This document shows, one piece after another, positions 42,947 through 53,748 of a stretch of 64,000 nucleotides of DNA (position 1 is the stretch's first letter; every line of letters begins with the position of its first letter). The position numbers and the translations under genes are program-made. Origin of the DNA: Lepisosteus oculatus. Taxonomy: Eukaryota; Chordata; Actinopteri; Semionotiformes; Lepisosteidae. Under the pieces are notes generated by a model. The model worked only from the letters and a program-made list of their open reading frames with translations. It made no database searches and was not told the origin of the DNA. The stretch spans positions 43,780,490 through 43,844,489 of the forward strand of contig NC_090709.1 of NCBI RefSeq assembly GCF_040954835.1. Direction: 5' to 3'.

Positions 42947-44765
42947 TTTCAGCCTCTAGGTAAGAGAAGGCACTAACTCTCTCTTGTTTAAGAAAGGAGC
43001 AAAGAATGACATAAAGAACTGGAGACCCCTCAGCCTGTTAGGCGTGGACACTAAGATCCTGTCCAAAGCCCTTTTCCTGCGCCTACAAAATGTAGTGGCC
43101 TCACTGGTAGGGAAAGAACAGACTTGTGGGATAGCAGGACGCCTGATGAGCGACAACCTGGCCTTGTTGAGGGATGTCTGTCTGTACTCTGAGGATCGCT
43201 CCCTCCCTCTGTGCATTTTAGGTGTAGACCTAAAAAAAGGCCTTTGACCGCCTAAACCGGCAGTACTTAACATCGGTACTTTAGCACATGAAGTTTGGCC
43301 CCATCATGAGAAAGTGGATTAACCTGCTGTACACAGGTAGCAACAGCAGAGTAATGGTTAATGGCAATAGATCACGCCCCTTTGAAGTCTGTTCAGGGGT
43401 GAGGCAGGGCTGCCCATTATCCCCCTTGTTATTCGTTTTGGCTATGGAGCCCTTAGCCTGTGCCTTGCGCCAGGATCAGGCCATTAATGGGATACCAGTG
43501 CCTGGAAGTGGGGGAGGAGAGGTAAAGACATCTCTATACATGGATGACGTCACCCTGCTCCTCTCTGACAATGCCTCAATTAGCAGAGCTCTGCAGTGCT
43601 GTGATCGGTTCTCTTTGGCTTTCTCTGCAAAAATTAACAAATCTAAGAGTGAGGGAAATAATGTACACGCCGCTACCCTCAGGGGGGAAGTCTGTCCCAG
43701 ATATTGCTACGAAGCTGCTGTGCATTTTCCTGGCCTCTGTGCTGAGAGGCTTTGCAACAGCACCTGCAGCGCGTACCTGGACTTATTTTTCCAGGCTCTG
43801 GGTAGGTAGGGAGGTGTTCAGAGTGTGGGGTGTCAGACCCAAGCTGGATGTCCCACTCTCTGACACATGCCCTGCAATTTATGGGACAGTTAAAAGTTTT
43901 CTAAGATCTCACCCAATTGGCCATATTCCCCTCCGAGATGTCAACGTCCAAAAACTGGAAGATTTCGTTGCACCCCAGAACAATAGGCAGACCCCTGTGG
44001 GCATTTTAACATCAGCCCAAACAAGGAAGGTGTGGAAACACACATCCTCTAAATTTCTGTGCAACATTCACAGAGATTTAGCCTGGAGTGTCGTCCACCA
44101 GTGCTTACCGGTACGAACTTTCTTGTACCGTAGGGGCCTCACCCCCAGCCCTCGCTGCGTTAGGGTGGGCTGCGGCGAGGAGGAGACTGTGACCCATCTC
44201 CTGTGGTCCTGCTTTTTTGCTAAGGCCTTCTGGGCACAGTTTGAAGATTGGTTGCAGGCTCTCTCGCCCCAATTTACCCTGACCGCTGCTTTCGTCATAT
44301 ACGGCATCTCTCCTGTCAAACTTCCTCCTGACGTGTTTGACAGGATCTGGGCCGTGGTGAACAGTGGGAAAGACGCCCTGTGGAGAGTGAGGAACATGGG
44401 GCTGTTCAAAGGCATCGAGGTCCCAGTCAAGGCAGCAGGTAGCTGTTCATCACCCGAGAGAACTATTACCTCAGAGATCTGTGGAGAGAAGGGAGGGAGG
44501 AAGCAGAAAATCTGTGGGAAATAGAGAGCATAGGTCAATATCTCAAGGAACTGTGAAAAACATTATCATGTTTAAGTAAAGAATGTGATTTGCACCAGAA
44601 AAAAATAAATTGTTGCTATGTAACTGGTACCGTGTCAAAATGTAATGAGATGTGATCATATATACTGTTTTAAGTATGTATATTAATGTAAAGCTTTCTG
44701 ATTTGTGATGTCCTGTATTTTTTTGTGAAAAGGAAATAAAGTTCTTAAAAATCGAAATCGAAATC
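42947..44765 (+). mobile_element. LINE 3' half, L1/Tx1-like (RT to 3' end)
   Basis: Reverse transcriptase blocks: LFKKGAKNDIKNWRPLSLLG near 42990, RQGCPLSPLLFVLAMEPLAC near 43400, and the catalytic YMDDV near 43540. The frame shifts twice (near 43245 and 43640). A C-terminal CxxC-H-C knuckle follows (CGEEETVTHLLWSC near 44175-44215). The element ends with AATAAAGTTCTTAAAAATCG and a short ATCGAA tail at 44765. The 5' half is missing; the sequence is joined to U1 nt 25. Confidence 0.88.
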
Positions 44766-44827
44766 GGTGGAGTAGTTACATTGTTTTCTTGTTTTGTGGA
44801 AGCAGTGTTTGTTTTGCAGTTCACGAA

Positions 44828-46126
44828 ATGGCAACATTTGGATCCCGCAAGAATGCTGTGTGTTTTGAGCTTTTGGATGACCTCTTCATGGATCGTATGC
44901 AGTTCAGCAGAAAAGTGTTGCAGAAGGAACTTGGCTTTGAACCTCGACACTTGGATTTCATCTTCGCTCTCCCAGGTCAGAAAGCATTTGAGGTTGTTTT
45001 TGCTACCTGTTCTCTGTTTGAACAATGTGTGGATGTGTTTGAGGCAAAAAAAGGGAAAGTTCCTGCCCTTGAGAAGATCAACTTGCAGCCTCTGACACGG
45101 AGAGAGAGGAAAATGGTGCATGTTGTTATGTTCTCGGAACTGGCAAAGACGGAGGACATTCACACCTGGCTTAACCAGTACTGCACCGTCCACCATGGAA
45201 CTGAGGTTAGAGATGTTGATGGTATAAAAACAGGAGCAAGGAAATTCGAGGTTCGCTTGCTACCGGACAATGTAAATGGAGGCTTAAGGCACCTGCCCTC
45301 TACAATCCGGCTGGGCGCCTGCAATGGCTATGTGTTTTATGTGGGACAACCAAAGGTGTGTCGGCGCTGTGGTGCTGTGGGACACCTGGCATCGTCCTGC
45401 ACTGTGAAATGCTGCAAGACCTGTGGCAAACAGGGACATTTAGCCTCTGACTGTTCAATGCTGCCAAAGTGCAATTTATGTGGCTCGGAAGGACACGTTT
45501 TTAAGAACTGCCCTCACGCCTACGCCAATAAACTCAAAATGAGAAAGGATGAGGCAGTGCTTGTTTCAGCCAAACCGGCCCGAAAATCCAAAGCAAACAA
45601 CAAGTCAAACAAAGAACCCTTGTTGGACAAAGACTCTCAGCCTCCAGCCAGGATCAGTCCTGCTGTGGCTCCGGGGCCGGTGGAAGAGAAATCCACTACG
45701 CCCCCACAACCGCAGACTGCACCAGACAAGCACGAGGGTTTGAAAACCCCCAAGAACAGCGAGGACCCCTCCCCCACTCCTGCTCCTCAGAACGAGGGCC
45801 AGTGTGGGGCCCCCCGGTGGAGCGGGTCCAGCGATGATACCCAGGATTCAGCGGAGCTGTTTTTTTCAGACTCTGCAAGTGCTACAGATGCCCTCCTCTC
45901 CTCCATCCAGTCCATCACGGAGGATCTGCAGCAGATGGTGGGTGAGGGGGAAGAGGAGACTGGTGCATCGGCTGCACCCCTTTCCCCTCAGTGCTCCCAG
46001 GAGCTGGACTTGAGGAAAAGGAAAATGACTCTGTTTTCTCCCCGAGCGAGGAGGAAGGAGAGCATGGTGATGGGGACAGCTGGAACCCCTCCACCCCTCC
46101 ACCCCTCCCTCTACCCCCTTCCTTGA
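44828..46126 (+). CDS. LINE ORF1 with three CCHC zinc knuckles
   Basis: The frame opens at 44789; ATG at 44828 (MATFGSRKNAVCFELLDD) is the likelier start because the upstream residues look like leader. The N-terminal 180 residues resemble the RNA-binding part of Tx1-type ORF1. Three knuckles follow: CRRCGAVGHLASSC, CKTCGKQGHLASDC and CNLCGSEGHVFKNC. A long acidic, Pro/Ser-rich tail comes next. Compared with copy 1 one A is missing near 46022, so the frame ends as HPSLYPLP instead of GWQEIGKKKKKKK. ORF1 coats the LINE RNA. Confidence 0.85.
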   Translation: MATFGSRKNAVCFELLDDLFMDRMQFSRKVLQKELGFEPRHLDFIFALPGQKAFEVVFATCSLFEQCVDVFEAKKGKVPALEKINLQPLTRRERKMVHVVMFSELAKTEDIHTWLNQYCTVHHGTEVRDVDGIKTGARKFEVRLLPDNVNGGLRHLPSTIRLGACNGYVFYVGQPKVCRRCGAVGHLASSCTVKCCKTCGKQGHLASDCSMLPKCNLCGSEGHVFKNCPHAYANKLKMRKDEAVLVSAKPARKSKANNKSNKEPLLDKDSQPPARISPAVAPGPVEEKSTTPPQPQTAPDKHEGLKTPKNSEDPSPTPAPQNEGQCGAPRWSGSSDDTQDSAELFFSDSASATDALLSSIQSITEDLQQMVGEGEEETGASAAPLSPQCSQELDLRKRKMTLFSPRARRKESMVMGTAGTPPPLHPSLYPLP

Positions 46127-46288
46127 AATGGACTCCGTGAACGCTTTTACTGCTGCCACCCTGATGAAGGCTCATTCAGAGGATGGCTGGCAGGAAATTG
46201 GTAAGAAGAAAAAGAAAAAGAAGAAGGTAACAGGTGAGACAGAAGAGAAATGTGTTTTGTAAAGACTGGTTCCACTTTCTTATGTAAT

Positions 46289-47661
46289 ATGGCTCTAAAC
46301 ATAATTTCTCTTAACACCAGAGGTATCAATGACAGAGTTAAATGCCAGTCTGTCTTTGATTACCTCCAGCAGAGAGAGGGAGATGTGTTGATGTTGCAGG
46401 AGTGTGCTTTAGCCTATCAAGAGAGGTATAAAAGCTTTGAAGATAGGTGGGATAAAGGGCCTTCTGTTTGGTCAGGGGACAATAACAACAGAGCCTCTGG
46501 CGTGGCCATTCTTTCAAAGGATGGGCTTTCAAATTGAAAAGTATTCAGAGGGTCATAGATGGCAGGTTGCTGTGTGTGGATGTGGAATGGGGGACTGTTA
46601 ACCTGCGGCTAATCTCTGTGTATTGTCCTACTGACGTGGGAGGAAGGGTGGAGCTACTCAAAGCACTCTCTCCCCTATTGTTATGTAGCACAGACGTGAT
46701 AGTGGGAGGGGATTTTAATTGTTTCTTAGAGCACACAGATAGGCAGTCTAGCTCTCCGATAAAATTGGATTCCAGCTCACTGGCCCTGCAAAACTTAGTT
46801 CAAGACTTTAAACTCTCAGACACATATAGATGTATATATCCCACAACAGCAGGATATACATGGTCAGGGAGGAATAGCAGCTCCAGAATTGACTATTGCT
46901 TTGTCTCAGAGAGAGTGAAAGTTGTTGGGGTCACTCTTCAGCCAGTCTTCTTCTCAGATCATCAGGCTTTAGGGTGTAGAGTGGAACTCCAGGACGGGAC
47001 TGTCTTTGGCCCAGGCCTCTGGAAACTCAACACAAAGCTGCTAGAGAACGAGGGGGTAGTATCCCGCTACAAGGAGAAACTATCACAGTGGCTGTCCTTG
47101 CAGTGTCTGTACGGGTCAGTAGGAGAGTGGTGGGAGGAGGTGAAGGTGAGGACAATGGCCTTTTTCATGGCTGAGGGAAGGAAGGCTGCTGCCAGACGGA
47201 GAGGAGTTCTAGCCAGGAAACAGAGGCAGCTGCAGCGTCTCTACACGATGCTGCACAGTGGCTTCAATGTGCTTGAGGATATCACCCTTTTAAAAAAGGA
47301 CATCCGGAGCATAGTCGAAGAAAGCAGTCGAGGAGTGCTGTTAAGAAGCAGAGGTCAGTTCTTGGAAGAAAATGAGAAGTGTACTCGCTTCTTTTTCAGT
47401 AAAGTGGTAGGCTCCAAGTCTGTCATGGAAAGAGTAGTTGATGAGGAGGGAAGAGAGAGTACAGAGCTGAGTGCTATCCTCTCCTGCATCGAGGCCTTCT
47501 TGTCACGGACGTCCAAAGGGACTAACCGTGGGGAGCAGGAGTGCGGAAAAAGACCCATATGCGTAGCGGCGAGACGGGAAAAAGGCCCGGGCTCATTAGT
47601 GCAAAGAGTTCAGGAATGCCGTATAGAAACCTGTGCCCTCAGGGAGTGGACGTGGTGCTAG
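46289..47661 (+). pseudogene. LINE ORF2 endonuclease region, broken
   Basis: AP-type endonuclease: ISLNTRGIND and MLQE at the N-terminus, then after a frame change near 46530 VYCPT, GGDFNC, SRIDYCF and SDHQALGC. The catalytic Asn, Glu, Asp and His motifs are all recognisable. This nuclease nicks the target and sets the insertion site. From the LINE's own point of view it is a dead copy. Confidence 0.85.
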
Positions 47662-48528
47662 GCGGGTCTCAGGACATCCGAATGTCAGTGCTGAGCGAGG
47701 ACAGAGTGCAAGACCCGGAAATATATAGCCCAAGGGAAAGAGAGGGACAGGAAGGACAGCAGACCAGAAACAAGGGACAGGACAGAGAAGCTCTACAGAG
47801 GTAAAGGATGAAGAAATTCATTTTTTTACCTCAAAGCTAGAAAACGTTTTGAGTGAAGAAGATAGGGAAGTACTTGAGGGGGATTTGATAGTAGAAGAGC
47901 TGAGAGGCTATGGAGAGCTTACAGAAGGGGAAAACAACGGGTGCTGACAGGCTCCCTAAAGGGGCGTCTGCTTTTACAACTTGCACATATGAAGGCAAAA
48001 AAAAGCCAATCGATGTGAACGAACGGCGCTTTACAGAGGAGTACTGCCTGACTGATCGTTCATGAACGACAGAGGCCACTCCGACCTCTTCTCGGTTTTC
48101 TTCAATGACTTACTAAGGATCTTCTTCACATTCGCCCATGCGGAGGAAGCCAGTTACACCAAAGCAAACGCAGGAAAGTGCATTTCAAGCAGAGACCAGG
48201 AAGGACTTGTTTACACCGAGAGTGGGTGGAGAATGGAACAATGCGCCCAGCCCTGTTGCTGGAGCCGATTCTTGATGAGCTCTTGGGCTCACTAAGAGGC
48301 CCCCGCTGGATGCTAATCTTTCTGTTGTTCTTGCAGGTCCTGTGCTGCTTTTGGGCCGACAGAGCTCGTCCTGGTCTGTCGGCACAGCCCAATTGCAAAT
48401 GATCGGCTCCGCATACAGAAGGAACGTGCGTTTGGTACAAGAGTGCACGAAGGCACCGGAAATACATTGGGAACAAATGACCGGTCGCTCAAGACCTCTG
48501 TGAAGTACAGGAGCGTGCAAAACGAGGC

Positions 48529-48601
48529 TGTTTCCGCCCGGTCTCGAACCGGGGACCTTTCGCGTGTTAGGCGAACGTGATAGCCGCTACACTACGGAAA
48601 C
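48529..48601 (-). tRNA. tRNA-Val(AAC), unit A
   Basis: Cloverleaf of 73 nt: GTTTCCG/CGGAAAC acceptor, GTAGCGGCTATCACG, anticodon arm TTCGCCTAACACGCGAA, T-arm CCCCGGTTCGAGACCGGG. TTTT follows within 10 nt as terminator. It looks functional. Confidence 0.93.
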
Positions 48602-48710
48602 CTGCAGGGACCGCTGCTGGTTTCTCGCTTGCGTTTCGGGCTGAGAAAGGGACGCGCCACTTTAGGCAGGGGGCGCTGGAGAGAGGAACAAAGGGCGCGA
48701 TGAAACAAAA

Positions 48711-48783
48711 TGCCGAAACCCGGGATCGAACCAGGGACCTTTAGATCTTCAGTCTAACGCTTTCCCAACTGAGCTATTTCGGC
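48711..48783 (-). tRNA. tRNA-Phe(GAA), unit A
   Basis: GCCGAAATAGCTCAGTTGGG, anticodon arm TTAGACTGAAGATCTAA, T-arm CCTGGTTCGATCCCGGG, acceptor end TTTCGGCA, then TTTTG as terminator. One D-loop base departs from the usual vertebrate form. It looks functional. Confidence 0.93.
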
Positions 48784-49807
48784 GGTGCGCAAATCCCACA
48801 GCCACCTGCTCCAGCCTTCCTCTGTTGTGGCATGAGCGCACCAAGAGTAGCGGGAGAGTGTTGCAGGAACGTCACTCAGAAGGAAAGCCACCCAGCTGCG
48901 CCCTCTTAGTTCTGTCCAGCGCATCTTCCTCGCATGGACTCCTGCCTGCGACGGGCAGGAAACAATTAGCAAGAACAGAACGACACCCCATGGGTGTCTC
49001 ATGACCGCACCTTAGGTTGTGACACGTGCAGGTGTGAGGGGTTGCCGGGCTACTTTGGAGCAGAGCTTGGGCGGAGGGGGGGCGGGAAAGCAGACAAAGA
49101 GGTGACACCTCAAGGTCTGCACGATCACAGCTCTCCGCCGCCCCAGGCTTCCGCTCGATAAGCTACTGGACACACCCGCCCCTCCTCACACAGACCGTGG
49201 AAAAGCCCCCGAGTGGGAGGGCTCTCTCTTCCTCCCAGGAGCTCTTGGACACGACGCACAGACAGGGCGCGGGGAGCCGCCGCCTGCAAACACGGCTCCA
49301 GGCAGGACTCCACTCCGCAGGAGCCGCAGAGCAGAGGAGATGAGGGCAGCTTAGCTCCTGTGCAGAGACCTGAGCTGTTGTTGCTGTGGATGCTGTCTTT
49401 TCTGTTCTCGGGGTAGGAGTGAATGTTGAGATGCCCTTAGAAATGAAGCAGAGCACTTCAACGGCACGGGTGTGTGTGTGCGTGCGCCCTGGTGATTCTG
49501 GGAGACAGATCGAACCTGGGCTAAAAGAGAGGGGGCTTAGCCCTCTTCCATTTGCTAGTTCAAAGTTGTACAACCCATTTGTATCTGCTAGGCGGTGCAG
49601 TCGTCATGCACAAAGAACGCTTTGAAAAGCGTCAAAGGCAAGTCATTCCGAGTTGGTCGTTTGTGTTTTCCGTTCAGACGCGAAATGCTGACATGATCTC
49701 TCGGCTCCTCGGTTGTCATTTCTGCTCCGTAAAGGGATCACAGCACGCGTCGGCTTCCAGCACGCTGGGTCGGGACACGATGCCGGGGGTTGGAGAGAGC
49801 GATGTCT

Positions 49808-49879
49808 TCCTCGTTAGTATAGTGGCAAGTATCCCCGCCTGTCACGTGGGAGACCGGGGTTCGATTCCCCGACGGGGAG
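49808..49879 (+). tRNA. tRNA-Asp(GTC), unit A
   Basis: 72 nt: TCCTCGTTAGTATAGTGG, anticodon arm CCGCCTGTCACGTGG, T-arm CCGGGGTTCGATTCCCCG, acceptor CGGGGAG. CTTTTC follows as terminator. One base in the anticodon stem differs from the unit B copy (ACGTGGG against ACGCGGG), leaving a G-T pair. Confidence 0.92.
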
Positions 49880-50291
49880 TAGCTTTTCTTTCACCTCCTT
49901 AGAGAAATGACTGCCTTTCACTTCTCTGTTTTCTTTCACAGCGTCGTGCACCTTTTCATTGCTCTCGCTTTCAGAGCCTCCGCACGGCAGTCGACTCGAC
50001 ATCAGGAAGCACATTGAAGTGAAAGCAGGAAGCGCTGCGACATGCACTGTGCAGATCCCGCCACACTAAGAGGTGAGTGGGTCTGTTCGATGCACAAAGA
50101 ACGCTTTGAGAAGCGTCAAAGGCAAGTCATTCCGAGTTGGTCGTTTGTGTTTTCCGTTCAGACGCGAAATGCTGACATGATCTCTCGGCTCCTCGGTTGT
50201 CATTTCTGCTCCGTAAAGGAATCACAGCACGCGTCGGCTTCCAGCACGGTGGGTCGGGACACGATGCCGGGGGTCGGAGAGAGCGATGTCT

Positions 50292-50358
50292 TCCTCGTTA
50301 GTATAGGACCTGTCACCTGTCCCCACCTGTCACGCGGGAGACTGGGGTGCATCAGGAC
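50292..50358 (+). pseudogene. tRNA-Asp remnant
   Basis: Begins TCCTCGTTAGTATAGGACCT and keeps the anticodon arm CCACCTGTCACGCGGG, but the D-arm is altered and the T-arm is cut (GGGGTGCATCAGG), so no cloverleaf forms. It sits in the second 484-bp sub-repeat. Confidence 0.8.
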
Positions 50359-50500
50359 GCGCCTTGAAGTGAAAGCAGGATGCGCTGTGACATGCACTGT
50401 GCAGATCCCGCCACACTAAGAGGTGGGTCCAGTGGGTCTGTTCGATCACAGCGCTAGGCGAATCCCCAATCCCCTTTTGTGCCTGGCGACAAAAGATGTC

Positions 50501-50573
50501 TGTTTCCACCCGGTTTCGAACCGGGGACCTTTCGCGTGTGAGGCGAACGTGATAACCACTACACTACGGAAAC
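50501..50573 (-). tRNA. tRNA-Val(CAC)
   Basis: 73 nt like the Val(AAC) genes but with anticodon CAC (TTCGCCTCACACGCGAA), GTAGTGGTTATCACG and T-arm CCCCGGTTCGAAACCGGG. TTTT follows. It is present in unit A only, since unit B ends before this point. Confidence 0.92.
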
Positions 50574-51003
50574 GGTGGTAAGACGTGCCCAGCGGCCCAG
50601 CGCTGAGCTTCGCCAATGCGATTTAGCTGCTTCCAGTGCCTTTATTGGAGTGCGCTGATGGACCGTGCTCTCTCTCCAGAGACCAGCACGCCTGTCATGG
50701 ACGGAGCAGGAAAGGCGGCGCCACATTCTACAGCCCTCTCCACGCAATCGACGAAATCGGGCTACTGAAGTGGAGAAAATCGCCTCTCCAAAAAGTGCAA
50801 ATATCATCTTGGAGACTATAAATCCTATTGCCGAAGGTCAGCCCTGTCTACCAGAGTAACCCTCCCACAGCGATGATCAGCTCGTCTCACACGCGAGAAG
50901 TTTCGGTTGGAAACAAGCGCCCCCTCTTCTCGCACGTTTTGCACGTTCGAGTAGTTTTAATGCGGCTCTTTCGTACACGGTGCTGATCTTTTGGAAAGCA
51001 GGA

Positions 51004-51068
51004 GGCAAAACCGAGTCGAACCGCCTGGGTGAAAACCAGGAACCCTAACCGCTAGACTATATGGCAGC
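51004..51068 (-). pseudogene. tRNA-Glu(TTC) remnant
   Basis: ATAGTCTAGCGGTTAGGGTT, the anticodon arm CCTGGTTTTCACCCAGG and a shortened T-arm (GGTTCGACTCGG) on the minus strand. About seven bases are missing between the variable loop and the T-stem, and the acceptor does not pair. Confidence 0.8.
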
Positions 51069-51267
51069 GAACAACCATGCTGTTCACGGCATCAAGCAAG
51101 CAAACTACATAAATATGAGAAAACACGCAAGAGAGTTGTCACTCAGAGTGTCGAAGGGTCGATGTATACTGGGGCTCAGTTGAAATGCAACGTCAGGACT
51201 TTTCCGAATTATGTCACACGAAGAGAGCACAGCCCTTTCCGCCCTGCCGCGTGTGTCTCGGTAACTC

Positions 51268-51339
51268 GCTGTGATCGTATAGTGGTCAGTACTTTGGGTT
51301 GTGGCCGCAACAACCCCGGATCGAATCCGGGTCACGGCA
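51268..51339 (+). tRNA. tRNA-His(GTG)
   Basis: GCTGTGATCGTATAGTGGTC, anticodon arm with TTGTGGC, T-arm CCCGGATCGAATCCGGG, acceptor end TCACGGCA. There is one mismatch in the anticodon stem and T54 is A, so activity may be reduced. The spacer that follows supplies TTTT at about 51355. Confidence 0.8.
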
Positions 51340-51913
51340 GAATAGGGGCGTCTGCTTTTACTACTCGCACGAATGAAGGCAAAAAAAAGCCAATCGACGT
51401 GAACGAACGGCGCTTTACAGAGGAGTACTGCCTGACTGGATCGTTGATGAACGACAGAGGCCACTCCGACCTCTTCTCGGTTTTCTTCAATGACTTACTA
51501 AGGATCTTCTTCACATTCGTCCATGCAGGGGAAGCCAGTTACACCAAAGCAAACGCAGGAAAGTGCATTTCAAGCAGAGACCAGGAGGGACTTGTTTACA
51601 CCGAGAGTGGGCGGAGAATGGAACAATGCGCCCAGCCCTGTTGCTGGAGCCGATTCTTGATGAGCTCTTGGGCTCACTAAGAGGCCCCCGCTGGATGCTA
51701 ATCTTTCTGTTGTTCTTGCAGGTCCTGCGCTGCTTTTGAGCCGACAGAGCTCGACCTGGTCTGTCGGCACAGCCCAATTGCAAATGATCGGCTCCGCGTA
51801 CAGAAGGAACGTGCGTTTGGTACAAGAGTGCACGAAGGCACCGGAAATACATTGGGAACAAATGACCGGTCGCTCAAGACCTCTGTGAAGTACAGGAGCG
51901 TGCAAAACGAGGC

Positions 51914-51986
51914 TGTTTCCACCCGGTCTCGAACCGGGGACCTTTCGCGTGTTAGGCGAACGTGATAGCCGCTACACTACGGAAAC
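51914..51986 (-). tRNA. tRNA-Val(AAC), unit B
   Basis: Same as 48529-48601 except for one acceptor base, giving a G-T pair at 7-66. Terminator TTTT follows. Confidence 0.92.
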
Positions 51987-52095
51987 CTGTAGGGACTGCT
52001 GCTGGTGTCTCGCTTGCGTTTCGGGCTGAGAAAGGGACGCGTCACTTTAGGCAGGTGGCGCTGGAGAGAGGAACAAAGGGCGCGATGAAACAAAA

Positions 52096-52168
52096 TGCCG
52101 AAACCCGGGATCGAACCAGGGACCTTTAGATCTTCAGTCTAACGCTGTCCCAACTGAGCTATTTCAGC
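52096..52168 (-). tRNA. tRNA-Phe(GAA), unit B
   Basis: Same as unit A with two changes: acceptor start GCTGAAA (T-G pair at 3-70) and a D-loop base (GGGACAGC). Probably still folds. Confidence 0.88.
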
Positions 52169-53192
52169 AGTGCGCAAATCCCACAGCCACCTGCTCCAGC
52201 CTTCCTGTGTTGTGGCATGAGCGCACCAAGAGTAGCGGGAGAGTGTTGCAGGAACGTCACTCAGAAGGAAAGCCACCCAGCTGCGTCCTCTGAGCTCTGT
52301 CCAGCGCATCTTCCTCGCATGGACTCCTGCCTGCGACGGGCAGGAAACAATTAGCAAGAACAGAACGACACGCCATGGGTGTCTCATGACCGCACCTTAG
52401 GTTGTGACACGTGCAGGTGTGAGGGGTTGCCGGGCTACTTTGGAGCAGAGCTTGGGCGGAGGGGGGGCGGGAAAGCAGACAAAGAGGTGACACCTCAAGG
52501 TCTGCACGATCACAGCTCTCCGCCGCCCCAGGCTTCCGCTCGATAAGCTACTGGACACACCCGCCCCTCCTCACACAGACCGTGGAAAAGCCCCCGAGTG
52601 GGAGGGCTCGCTCTTCCTCCCAGGAGCTCTTGGACACGACGCCCAGACAGGGCGCGGGGAGCCGCCGCCTGCAAACATGGCTCCAGGCAGGACTCCACTC
52701 CGCAGGAGCCGCAGAGCAGAGGAGATGAGGGCAGCTTAGCTCCTGTGCAGAGACCTGAGCTGTTGTTGCTGTGGATGCTGTCTTTTCTGCACTCGGGGTA
52801 GGAGTGAATGTTGAGTTGCCCTTAGAAATGAAGCAGAGCACTTCAACGGCACGGGTGTGTGTGTGTGTGCGCCCTGGTGATTCTGGGAGACAGATCGAAC
52901 CTGGGCTAAAAGAGAGGGGGCTTAGCCCTCTTCCATTTGCTAGTTCAAAGTTGTACAACCCATTTGTATCTGCTAGGCGGCGCAGTCGTCGTGCACAAAG
53001 AACGCTTTGAAAAGCGTCAAAGGCAAGTCATTCCGAGTTGGTCGTTTGTGTTTTCCGTTCAGACGCGAAATGCTGACATGATCTCTCGGCTCCTCGGTTG
53101 TCATTTCTGCTCCGTAAAGGGATCACAGCACGCGTCGGCTTCCAGCACGCTGGGTCGGGACACGATGCCGGGGGTTGGAGAGAGCGATGTCT

Positions 53193-53264
53193 TCCTCGTT
53201 AGTATAGTGGCAAGTATCCCCGCCTGTCACGCGGGAGACCGGGGTTCGATTCCCCGACGGGGAG
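53193..53264 (+). tRNA. tRNA-Asp(GTC), unit B first copy
   Basis: 72 nt with the standard anticodon arm CCGCCTGTCACGCGG, an intact cloverleaf and CTTTTC after it. The cleanest Asp copy in the window. Confidence 0.94.
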
Positions 53265-53676
53265 TAGCTTTTCTTTCACCTCCTTAGAGAAATGACTGCC
53301 TTTCACTTCTCTGTTTTCTTTCACAGCGTCGTGCACCTTTTCATTGCTCTCGCTTTCAGAGCCTCCGCACGGCAGTCGACTCGACATCAGGAAGCACATT
53401 GAAGTGAAAGCAGGAAGCGCTGCGACATGCACTGTGCAGATCCCGCCACACTAAGAGGTGAGTGGGTCTGTTCGATGCACAAAGAACGCTTTGAGAAGCG
53501 TCAAAGGCAAGTCATTCCGAGTTGGTCGTTTGTGTTTTCCGTTCAGACGCGAAATGCTGAAATGATCTCTCGGCTCCTCGGTTGTCATTTCTGCTCCGTA
53601 ATGGAATCACAGCACGCGTCGGCTTCCAGCATGCTGGGTCGGGACACGATGCCGAGGGTTGGAAAGAGCGATGTCT

Positions 53677-53748
53677 TCCTCGTTAGTATAGTGGCAAGTA
53701 TCCCTGCCTGTCATGCGGGAGACTGGGGTTCGATTCCCCGACGGGGAG
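53677..53748 (+). tRNA. tRNA-Asp(GTC), unit B second copy
   Basis: 72 nt with three changes from its neighbour 484 bp upstream (CCCTGCCTGTCATGCGGG, ACTGGGG). One falls at position 38 of the anticodon loop. It still folds; activity is uncertain. Confidence 0.85.

Larger units (their letters stand above)
44766..47955 (+). mobile_element. LINE 5' half, L1/Tx1-like (5' UTR to RT start)
   Basis: Starts right after the 3' tail of the preceding LINE piece. Contains ORF1 (44828-46126), the ORF2 start at 46289 (MALNIISLNTRGIND, MLQE) and the endonuclease with GGDFNC near 46710, SRIDYCFVSERV near 46890 and FFSDHQALGC near 46950. It stops within the RT N-terminus at about 47955, where tRNA-cluster spacer begins. 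One frame change near 46530 separates the endonuclease N-terminus from the rest, and there are further breaks after 47660. Confidence 0.88.
49605..50405 (+). repeat. 484-bp tRNA-Asp sub-repeat, two copies (unit A)
   Basis: About 200 bp of upstream flank (CACAAAGAACGCTTTGA, GCAAGTCATTCCGAGTTGGT, CACGATGCCGGGGGT) plus the tRNA-Asp repeat with a 484-bp period; the second tRNA is broken. In unit B (52990-53780) both copies keep a tRNA. Confidence 0.88.
47956..51342. repeat. tRNA cluster, tandem unit A (~3.39 kb)
   Basis: Spacer, tRNA-Val(AAC), tRNA-Phe, long spacer, tRNA-Asp, Asp remnant, tRNA-Val(CAC), Glu remnant, tRNA-His. Unit B repeats it from 51343 with a period of exactly 3,385 bp between matching tRNAs and only a few per cent differences. 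The long spacer reading frames (49.1-49.6 kb) show no protein motif. Confidence 0.9.

Noticed and set aside
49490-49560. Possible further tRNA (GATCGAACCTGGG word like a B box)
   Set aside because: No anticodon or D-arm pairs with it on either strand; only the B-box-like word is present.
48754-49600. Minus-strand frames of 62-136 codons in the tRNA spacer, repeated in unit B
   Set aside because: They are conserved only because the whole 3.4-kb unit is duplicated. No motif, splice signal or independent conservation is seen.
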